Assembly: GCA_030619215.1 (NCBI GenBank)
Contig: JAUXBV010000070.1
Location: forward strand, 1 to 9,914
Direction of reading: 5' to 3'
Source: Fibrobacterota bacterium
GTDB taxonomy: Bacteria > Fibrobacterota > Chitinivibrionia > Chitinivibrionales > JANQEN01
DNA length: 9,914 nucleotides
Positions 1 to 5,896 of the stretch are shown one piece after another. The translations under genes were made by a program, and so were the position numbers. The notes below the pieces were generated by a model. That model was not told where the DNA came from and did not search any database. It was given only the letters and a program-made list of their open reading frames with translations. How positions within the stretch are numbered: the first letter of the stretch is position 1; every line of letters begins with the position of its first letter.

Positions 1-18
1 TATAATTAGAATTGTCTA
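1..18 (+). promoter_or_regulatory. Possible -10 box directly upstream of the ECF sigma gene
   Basis: The window opens with TATAAT at 1-6, a perfect consensus -10 hexamer, only 12 bases before the ATG at 19. If it is used, transcription would start near position 12-14 and the mRNA would be almost leaderless, which fits the lack of a Shine-Dalgarno site. The -35 region lies outside the window and the DNA is AT-rich, so this may be chance. Confidence 0.2.
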
Positions 19-633
19 ATGAATAGTGCAGCGAATCAGACCGGCTCTTTTGCTAATAATGATGAAGATATAGCTCTCATCACCAATTTTCTGAAAGGAG
101 ACCGGGTATCATTTGACCGGCTGGTATTGAAATATCAGGATCAGATACTCAACCTCTGTGTTCAAACAGTTGGTAACTATGCAGACGGTGAGGATGCTGC
201 ACAGGAAACATTTGTGAAAGTTTACAAAAATTTGAATAAATTTAAAGGAGAGGCCCTGTTTTCCACCTGGTTATACAGGATAGCGGTAAATACCTGCAAA
301 AATCGCAGGCGCTCGTGGTGGAACAGGCTGAAACGCACGGCAGTGAGACTCGATAAACCTATAGAAACAGAAGAGGGTGAACATACGTATGAGATAGGCG
401 ATACCAGTTTCTCCCCTATCAAGGAGCTGGAGCGCCTGCAAATTGCTGACTGTGTAAAAAAGGCTCTTGATACATTACCGGAAAAACATAAGGAGCTGAT
501 AATCTTACGCGATATTCAGGAGCTGAGCTATGAGGAGATCGAGACTGTTCTGGGTATTTCAATAGGCACGGTGAAATCGCGCCTCTCCAGGGCACGCATA
601 GCAATGAAGGAGAAACTGACCAGGATTATGTAG
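19..633 (+). CDS. ECF-type RNA polymerase sigma factor (RpoE/SigW-like)
   Basis: This is a 204-residue extracytoplasmic-function sigma factor, which would direct RNA polymerase to a small stress or envelope regulon. Region 2 lies at about residues 32-98. It includes FDRLVLKYQDQI, the acidic ADGEDAAQETFVKVY stretch that contacts core polymerase, and FSTWLYRIAVNTCKNRRR for -10 recognition. A variable linker (about 99-140) leads to region 4 at about 147-200. There LPEKHKELIILRDIQELSYEEI and the helix-turn-helix LGISIGTVKSRLSRAR would read the -35 element. The length is typical of the family. The start is bounded by an in-frame TAG at 7-9, so ATG 19 is the first start available, although no Shine-Dalgarno site is visible. 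The next real gene encodes a membrane anti-sigma-like protein, so this sigma factor is probably held inactive at the membrane. The stimulus and regulon are unknown. Confidence 0.95.
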   Translation: MNSAANQTGSFANNDEDIALITNFLKGDRVSFDRLVLKYQDQILNLCVQTVGNYADGEDAAQETFVKVYKNLNKFKGEALFSTWLYRIAVNTCKNRRRSWWNRLKRTAVRLDKPIETEEGEHTYEIGDTSFSPIKELERLQIADCVKKALDTLPEKHKELIILRDIQELSYEEIETVLGISIGTVKSRLSRARIAMKEKLTRIM

Positions 634-678
634 ATTTACCCAGTTGATTAAATAATCTACGGGGTGAAAAGGATTATC

Positions 679-735
679 ATGATGTATATAGGGAATAAAA
701 AAACAATGCTCTTTCTTCTTTTAAGAATAATATGA
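679..735 (+). CDS. Possible 18-residue leader peptide overlapping the anti-sigma start
   Basis: This short frame, ATG 679 to TGA 733-735, encodes MMYIGNKKTMLFLLLRII. AAGGA at 669-673, five bases before the ATG, is a good Shine-Dalgarno site. That is better than anything in front of the following anti-sigma gene. Its stop codon overlaps the anti-sigma start in an ATGA arrangement, the usual geometry for translational coupling. The peptide is basic and then hydrophobic, but it is too short for a signal peptide with cleavage. It could be a ribosome-loading leader, a small membrane peptide or a chance frame. The sequence shows the coding geometry; the role is inferred. Confidence 0.35.
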   Translation: MMYIGNKKTMLFLLLRII

Positions 736-2018
736 AACTAATGGACAATAATAAAATAAAAGAAATGTTACCGGATTATATTCAGGGTCAACTGAGTAAA
801 GAAGATTCTGTTGCTGTTAAGGAACAGTTGAAAAAATCCGAGCCTTTACGCAGGGAGTATGAAGAGCTCCGCTCCTATTATAATGCTATTAATACGCTGA
901 AGCCGGTAAAAGCACCGGGTAATTTTCTGGACAATATACATGCTCGTATTGCCATACAGCCTCCACTGGTAAAATTTGTCAAAACTGTGTTTCATCCATT
1001 GCATATAAAGGTTCCGTTGGAGCTTGCCGGTGTTGCGCTGACAACTGTTTTAGTAATTCTCATTTTTAATCCCTTTAAGTCGGAAACCATACCACCGGTG
1101 GTGCTTGATGAGCCGAGTATACAAACGGAAAAACCTTTAATTGAAAGCAAAATTGTTGAAGAAAAAGCGGAAGAGGTGGTTGCGGAGTTACAGGATAAAA
1201 AAGTAGAAAAAGAACCACCGCCTGTGAAACAAACACCTGAAGTAGCAAAACCTGAAGATGTTATTAAAGCAAAAAAAATAATCCCAACAACGAAACCGCC
1301 GGTTAAAAAACAAGAAGAAGTGCATTACGCTTTAAAAGAGGATATTTCCCCTACCCCACCTTCCGAAGCCACTCAGGGCGCAGCTTCCGCACCTGCAGAA
1401 TCTCAAACACGGGACGAATTAAAAGCTGAGCTACAGGAAAAAATAGCAAGTCTGAAAAGCACAAAACACGGCCTTTCGAAACCTGCTCCTATTATTGAAT
1501 TGGCAGAAGAAGAAGTATATGCTGATGAAATCATCGAAAGGTCAGACTCTATTGTACTCAGTAAAAGGCAAATCAAACCTGAGCCTGTTGATATTGGCCT
1601 TCTGGCACTTTCTATTGCTAAGAAAGATGAACCAAAAAGAGAATTCTTGGAGTTAAAAAGCAAAAAAACAGAATCCAGGAAGAAAAAAAGATTACGATCT
1701 TCTGAAAAAACTACTGCTGTAACTCCAATAAAAGCTGCTCCTGAAGCTGCCGAAGCTGTTCTGCCGGAATCGGAAAACGATATAATTTTCGCACAGGTTC
1801 AGAGCACCATAAAAGCAAATAAAGGCGAATTTACACTTCTGCAGGACAAACCGCAAAAACTTGATAAAAGATATTATGTAATCGAGATTTCATCTGAAAA
1901 CTTTCCCGCGCTGAGAAAAGCATTAGAGAAACAGGGCGTGGTCATAGAAGAGAACTTTTCCTTTGATGAGGAAGAGTCCGAGCTTATTAAGTTTAACCTG
2001 ATTGTGAGGATTGAATAA
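732..2018 (+). CDS. Single-pass membrane anti-sigma factor-like protein without zinc ligands
   Basis: This 428-residue protein is probably the regulator of the upstream ECF sigma factor. Residues 5-50 look like a compact anti-sigma domain (MLPDYIQGQLSKEDS, then KEQLKKSEPLRREYEEL). This has the shape of the zf-HC2/putative zinc-finger family, but the usual His-x3-Cys-x2-Cys ligands are missing; the whole protein has no cysteine. A membrane segment follows at about 94-113 (VPLELAGVALTTVLVILIF). Beyond it is a long low-complexity stretch, about 120-345, rich in Lys, Glu and Pro, probably an extended periplasmic stalk. A small folded domain at about 349-428 (QVQSTIKANKGEFTLL, YYVIEISSENFPALRKALEKQG, FNLIVRIE) ends the protein. 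It resembles C-terminal sensor or DUF4349-like domains, but I cannot assign it. There is no own Shine-Dalgarno site at ATG 732, and ATG 741 is an alternative start. Location beside the sigma gene supports the role; binding is inferred. Confidence 0.8.
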   Translation: MKLMDNNKIKEMLPDYIQGQLSKEDSVAVKEQLKKSEPLRREYEELRSYYNAINTLKPVKAPGNFLDNIHARIAIQPPLVKFVKTVFHPLHIKVPLELAGVALTTVLVILIFNPFKSETIPPVVLDEPSIQTEKPLIESKIVEEKAEEVVAELQDKKVEKEPPPVKQTPEVAKPEDVIKAKKIIPTTKPPVKKQEEVHYALKEDISPTPPSEATQGAASAPAESQTRDELKAELQEKIASLKSTKHGLSKPAPIIELAEEEVYADEIIERSDSIVLSKRQIKPEPVDIGLLALSIAKKDEPKREFLELKSKKTESRKKKRLRSSEKTTAVTPIKAAPEAAEAVLPESENDIIFAQVQSTIKANKGEFTLLQDKPQKLDKRYYVIEISSENFPALRKALEKQGVVIEENFSFDEEESELIKFNLIVRIE

Positions 2019-2065
2019 ATTTTAACTTTTATTATTTATAAGGATAGATATTGGGAATACCCCCT

Positions 2066-3334
2066 CTATTTAGTCAACAAAAACCGAACCACCTGTTCCT
2101 TATGCCCATGTATCTTTATTACAGCAAAATAGTGTCCTGCAGCAAGCCTCATCTTCCTGAGATAAACTTTTCCATTATCAATTGATGAGGAAGAAAGAGT
2201 TCTTAATGTTACCCCCGCTGCATTATTTATTACTATGCTTGCAACCCTGTTTTTATTAAGAGGTAAATAGAGCACCCCGTTCTTAACAAAAAAACTGCGA
2301 GACAGTTCAGGCTTCTTTATAAACCCGGTTCCAGTGGACCCTTCCAGCAGCGCAGCAACATGTGACACCGTTGCACTGGCTGTCCCGTCTATATAATAAC
2401 CACCCTCAAGCATGGAGCATAAACGGTCATTGCTGTAGGTTTTTGCAATCTCAAGAGCTGTTTTTGTGAGTTCCGCAAAGCCGTTGTCTGTGATGGCCAG
2501 GTTTCCCTTGATGTCATCTATCCTGCTGTCAAATCCCGCGGAGATAAAAACAAAATCCGGCTTAAAAGTTTCAACCTTTGGCATAAGCCTGTCATCCCAT
2601 TCACGTTTCACATCATCTTCATCCGAGTCTTCGGGCAGATGGATATTGATATTTAGACCGGCGCCGTCGCCTTCACCTGTTAAACTGGGATTACCTGTCT
2701 GGGGATAAGCATAATAGTCGTGTGTGGAGCAGAAAAGAACGGAACCATCACGATAAAAAGTATCCTGCGTGGCATTACCGTGATGATAATCCCAGTCAAT
2801 TATCAATACCTTCTCAATATTAAAAGTTTCCTGTATATACCTGGTTGCAATAGCGACATTATTATAATAGCAGAATCCCTCATCCTGTCCTGTATCATGA
2901 GCATGATGCCCGCACGGCCGAATAGCGCAGAATGCATTCCGTACCGTTCCCTCACAAACCGCCTTTGCACCTGCCAGAGCGCCTGCTGCCGCGACCTCGG
3001 AAGCAGTACAGGTATTCGGGATTTGCTGAACAGACGAAATATGTGAACTGGTATGAATTTTTCTGATCCAGGGAAGCGGATCATCAAATACGGTAAGGTT
3101 GACAACCTCCTGATCAAGCCCGGCATCAGCCATTTTCTCCTGTATTTTTATAAGCCGCTCCGGACATTCCACGTGTCCCGGCTCTATAATATGATTAAGC
3201 ATTCTCTCATCATACACGTATCCAGTTCCTGCCGGCCTTGCTGTTGAAGCATACACAGGCTTAACAAGAGGCAGCATGCCAAGTGCTATAGCACCCTCCG
3301 AAACATTTCCGAGAAATTCCCTTCGCGTTGTCAT
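2066..3334 (-). CDS. Exported histone-deacetylase-superfamily amidohydrolase with Tat signal and C-terminal sorting-like domain
   Basis: This is a 422-residue zinc amidohydrolase of the HDAC / acetoin-utilisation / acetylpolyamine amidohydrolase superfamily, which removes acetyl groups from amines. The catalytic domain spans about 38-335. Active-site His-His is at 143-144 (RPCGHHAHDTG), followed by GFCYYNNVAIA. The zinc ligands are Asp182 and His184 in DWDYHHGNATQ and Asp269 in FISAGFDS. The class II-type LEGGY places the transition-state Tyr at 313. All key residues are present, so it should be active. The N-terminus is a twin-arginine signal (TTRREFLGN, hydrophobic stretch to about residue 28, probable cleavage after VYA). 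Residues about 348-422 form a beta-rich tail (VASIVINNAAGVTLRTL, LRKMRLAAGHYF, ending VRFLLTK) like FlgD/type IX sorting domains. ATG 3334 is preferred over ATG 3346. It puts the Tat motif at the terminus and has GGGAGG four bases upstream, inside the longer frame. The substrate is unknown; acetylated polyamines or sugars are possible. Confidence 0.88.
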   Translation of the reverse strand: MTTRREFLGNVSEGAIALGMLPLVKPVYASTARPAGTGYVYDERMLNHIIEPGHVECPERLIKIQEKMADAGLDQEVVNLTVFDDPLPWIRKIHTSSHISSVQQIPNTCTASEVAAAGALAGAKAVCEGTVRNAFCAIRPCGHHAHDTGQDEGFCYYNNVAIATRYIQETFNIEKVLIIDWDYHHGNATQDTFYRDGSVLFCSTHDYYAYPQTGNPSLTGEGDGAGLNINIHLPEDSDEDDVKREWDDRLMPKVETFKPDFVFISAGFDSRIDDIKGNLAITDNGFAELTKTALEIAKTYSNDRLCSMLEGGYYIDGTASATVSHVAALLEGSTGTGFIKKPELSRSFFVKNGVLYLPLNKNRVASIVINNAAGVTLRTLSSSSIDNGKVYLRKMRLAAGHYFAVIKIHGHKEQVVRFLLTK

Positions 3335-3360
3335 TTTTCCTCCCATTAAATCCCCTTTTT

Positions 3361-3459
3361 AAAATTTCAAATCCCAAGTACCAAAAAACAAATAAATGCC
3401 AAATTCCAAATCTAAAATTCCATTACTTTAGTCCTTTAGGATTCCATTATTCCAATCCT
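3361..3459. repeat. Degenerate low-complexity intergenic repeat (TTGGAATTT / ATTCC type)
   Basis: The whole spacer between the gamma-glutamyltransferase-like gene and the deacetylase gene is built from short related words. On the + strand these are CAAATCCCAA, CCAAAAAACAAATAAATGCC, CAAATTCCAAATC and then ATTCCATTA twice (3418-3426 and 3442-3450). On the minus strand it reads as repeated TTGGNATTT. Its left-most transcribed part also holds an inverted repeat, AGGATT 3438-3443 with AATCCT 3454-3459, abutting the stop codon at 3460-3462. There is no U-tract after it, so it is a poor terminator. No gene or clear promoter is seen here. Confidence 0.55.
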
Positions 3460-5412
3460 TCATTGTGACAAAACAAACTTCTGACTTACCGTTTTCCCAT
3501 CCTGAACAAGTTTTAACAAATAGCAACCCAAGGCCATTACCGCTCCATTCTTATTTTTACCATCCCAAACAGCCGTATGAGCTCCCTGCTCGTTTGCCAA
3601 TGAGAGATCACGAATATGCGAGCCCTTGACATTGTAAAGCGAAAGTTTTGCTGTTTCCGGATTAATAAGGTAATAATGAATCTTTACCCTGCCGGGCTGT
3701 GATATTATTTCAATTCTTTGTGATTTAATTACATGAGTATTGAAATAGCCTGACTTGGTAGGATTTTCAATTGCGCCGACTTTTCGGTTGGCATCGGGAT
3801 CGCCGGCAGCATAAAAGGTTTTATCGGAATGATCTATATAAATCATTACCGGATTACCAATTGCGCTACCAGTGGAACTGCCTGTGTGCCCGCGGTTTGA
3901 TAATTCAGTTCTCACAGAAGAGGGTACACTGGTATTCACATAGAGGCTGGCTAATACGGGCCTCGGCTGATGAAAAAATCCAGTCAAATGTTTTGTGTGG
4001 AACCGGGGCTTTGTAACCGCGTCTTGTGGCATAAAGTCAAACTCAACAAAATCAAGAAAAAGGTTAAGTGCGGTCTGATCCTGCATGTCGCCGCCTGCAA
4101 CACTGATGGCAAGAACAGGTTTACCATCCTTGCATACCAGCGTTGGAGTCAAGGTAATACAGGGGCGCTTGCCCGGCTCGATACGATTGGGATGGTTATC
4201 CCAGGTGAGAATACTGATCAGCCGGGTTCCGTGGGTAACTCCCGTAGTGCCGCCTGCGCCTGCCTGGCTCCCCCAGCCGCTGGGCGTGCAGGAAACGACA
4301 TTTCCATACTGATCGGCAACACAAAGGGTAGTCGTCCCCTTTGGCCATTTCAGATTGGGATGGGGGTTTGGATTTCGTGCCTGCATATTCCAGGGGTCGC
4401 CGGAAATTATCGTATCCGATGCCCTGTTCATCTTTATAATAGGTCTGCGTAAGTCAGCATACTCATCTGAAAGCAGATTATCCAGGGGAACTTCGGAAAA
4501 TTCGGGGTCTGCTAAATATTCATCACGGTCAGCAAATGACAATTTCATTGCTTCAGCAATCACGTGAATATAGTCAGCAGACAGGTGTCCCATACTTTGT
4601 AAATCGTATGTTTTCAATAATTGCAGTGTCTGGAGAAGAACTGCTCCCTGTGTCCAGGTGTCACATTTGTATACCGTGTAACCTTTATAATCAATAGAAA
4701 TCGGATCTTCAAGATTGGTTACATGCGCTTCAAGATCCGCTTTGCGTAAAAAGCCGCCGTTGTTTCTATACCATGAGTCAAGAGCATCCGCAATTTCGCC
4801 GCGGTAGAAACAGTCGGATACAGCCTGTAGTTTCTCCTCACGCGTGCCGGATGCATTTCTCTCCGCATCTCTAAGCGTCCGCAGGGTTGCGGCAAGCTCA
4901 TCATACCAGGAAGACCCACCAGCGTCAAGAATATCCAGGGCAGGCTCAACAACATCCTCAAATGTCAATACCCCCCACAATTTCATTGCCTGAACACACA
5001 GGTCTATAACGGCCGGTACCGCCGCAGTCTTTATATTACCGGATGTATATTGTTCCGGAATTCCGTTCTGTATCAACCAGTCAATTGCACTTTCATCCAG
5101 AGGCGCCCTTCCCTGGCCGGACAGGACTTTTACTTCATTCTTGTCTACATCATAATGTATAAAGGGCACTTCTCCACCCATACAAAACATACCGTAATCT
5201 TTAATAGCAAGTACCAGTAATGAGGCTGCTGCCGCATCAGCGGCTTTACCCTCCATCCTCAGCATATCAAGGCCGGCATTGACAGAATGGGTCGTAGCTC
5301 CTGCTGCAACCGCCCCTCCCCTGCCGGAAGCATACCATTGCGAGAATGTTGAAAAGCATAAAGACAAAACAATTGAAACGACAAATGGTAAGCGTGAAAA
5401 TAACTTCACCAT
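3460..5412 (-). CDS. Secreted gamma-glutamyltransferase-family hydrolase, divergent, with C-terminal sorting-like domain
   Basis: This is a 650-residue N-terminal-nucleophile hydrolase of the gamma-glutamyltranspeptidase family, made as a precursor that cuts itself before the nucleophilic Thr. A Sec signal peptide (about 1-24, LPFVVSIVLSLCFSTFS) sends it out of the cytoplasm. The large-subunit part runs about 30-359, with Arg102 (GQGRAPLDES) at the usual substrate-Arg position. The predicted cleavage site is Gly359/Thr360 in KGTTTLCVAD, with the small subunit following, including GKRPCITLTPTLV (414-426) and SVAGGDMQDQ. The E. coli-type NN-x-MDDF and Ser-Ser substrate residues are absent, so classic glutathione cleavage is doubtful. 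Residues about 565-650 add a FlgD-like/type IX-type tail (SLYNVKGSHIRDLSL, AVWDGKNKNGAVMALGCYLLKL, FVLSQ), making it longer than the usual 560-590. ATG 5412 has GAGGGG seven or so bases upstream. It lies upstream of the deacetylase gene on the same strand, 125 bases away. Confidence 0.88.
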   Translation of the reverse strand: MVKLFSRLPFVVSIVLSLCFSTFSQWYASGRGGAVAAGATTHSVNAGLDMLRMEGKAADAAAASLLVLAIKDYGMFCMGGEVPFIHYDVDKNEVKVLSGQGRAPLDESAIDWLIQNGIPEQYTSGNIKTAAVPAVIDLCVQAMKLWGVLTFEDVVEPALDILDAGGSSWYDELAATLRTLRDAERNASGTREEKLQAVSDCFYRGEIADALDSWYRNNGGFLRKADLEAHVTNLEDPISIDYKGYTVYKCDTWTQGAVLLQTLQLLKTYDLQSMGHLSADYIHVIAEAMKLSFADRDEYLADPEFSEVPLDNLLSDEYADLRRPIIKMNRASDTIISGDPWNMQARNPNPHPNLKWPKGTTTLCVADQYGNVVSCTPSGWGSQAGAGGTTGVTHGTRLISILTWDNHPNRIEPGKRPCITLTPTLVCKDGKPVLAISVAGGDMQDQTALNLFLDFVEFDFMPQDAVTKPRFHTKHLTGFFHQPRPVLASLYVNTSVPSSVRTELSNRGHTGSSTGSAIGNPVMIYIDHSDKTFYAAGDPDANRKVGAIENPTKSGYFNTHVIKSQRIEIISQPGRVKIHYYLINPETAKLSLYNVKGSHIRDLSLANEQGAHTAVWDGKNKNGAVMALGCYLLKLVQDGKTVSQKFVLSQ

Positions 5413-5438
5413 GACTCCCCCTCTCCCTTTTCGGGATT

Positions 5439-5473
5439 ATTTGTAGAATCTACAAATCAATTAGATTCTCTAA
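5439..5473. promoter_or_regulatory. Two adjacent palindromes upstream of the sorting-domain gamma-glutamyltransferase gene (putative operator)
   Basis: ATTTGTAGA-A-TCTACAAAT (5439-5457) is a perfect 9+9 inverted repeat with one central base. Four bases further from the gene is TTAGA-TTC-TCTAA (5461-5473), and both share TAGA...TCTA cores. The first lies 27-45 bases upstream of the minus-strand ATG at 5412, beyond the Shine-Dalgarno site, where a repressor or activator of that gene could bind. The perfection of the 19-bp palindrome is seen directly; the operator role is inferred, and AT-rich DNA makes some palindromes by chance. Confidence 0.4.
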
Positions 5474-5896
5474 GCCTGAATTATTATCCACCCCCTTTTA
5501 TAATATAAAATTACTTAAAATTTTAAAAATAAGCATAAAAAAATGAATACATGCATTTAATTTCTAAGTTACTATTATTTATGCTTTTTCTAAGAATTTC
5601 CATATTATTTATACGATAACTGCCAAATATTTTTAATTTACATATATTTATTAGAATTTATCCAATATATCCGAAGATTATTCGAATTAAAATAATTCTT
5701 TTTTTTGCAATTATTTGAGGGTATGCGTCTACTTTCATCTAATTATGATCTAACACAGGATATTTTTAAAAGATTAATTTGAATGCAGGTTAAAATATTC
5801 TTCTTACCTTGTGAAGGATATATCCCCGCAATGACTAGAATATACAAAGGTGATAAGTAAGATTTAGGAGTAAAAAACGGCTGGAATTTTTATCTA
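5474..5896. other. Very AT-rich gene-free spacer between the two gamma-glutamyltransferase-family genes
   Basis: I see no gene here. The DNA is extremely AT-rich and contains AAGCATAAA (5531-5539) inverted as TTTATGCTT (5578-5586). It also contains a small AT hairpin, GAATTA-AAA-TAATTC (5684-5698), followed by eight T on the + strand. Neither lines up with a known transcript end. The segment probably holds the promoter of the downstream minus-strand gene at 5412, but no convincing -35/-10 pair stands out over the AT background. Confidence 0.5.

Noticed and set aside
2803..3126. Alternative-frame 107-codon open stretch inside the deacetylase gene
   Set aside because: It overlaps conserved catalytic sequence of the real gene and resembles no protein family.
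3335..3346. Start of the deacetylase at ATG 3346 (four residues longer)
   Set aside because: Those codons contain the Shine-Dalgarno sequence GGGAGG for ATG 3334, and the Tat motif fits best with MTTRRE at the terminus.
3970..4452. Open frame of 160 codons antisense to the sorting-domain gamma-glutamyltransferase gene
   Set aside because: It lies wholly inside a well-supported gene on the other strand, shows no domain and has low-quality composition (a shadow frame).
5684..5706. Hairpin followed by eight T, terminator-like on the + strand
   Set aside because: The stem is only A/T pairs apart from one G-C, and no + strand gene ends nearby; probably chance in very AT-rich DNA.
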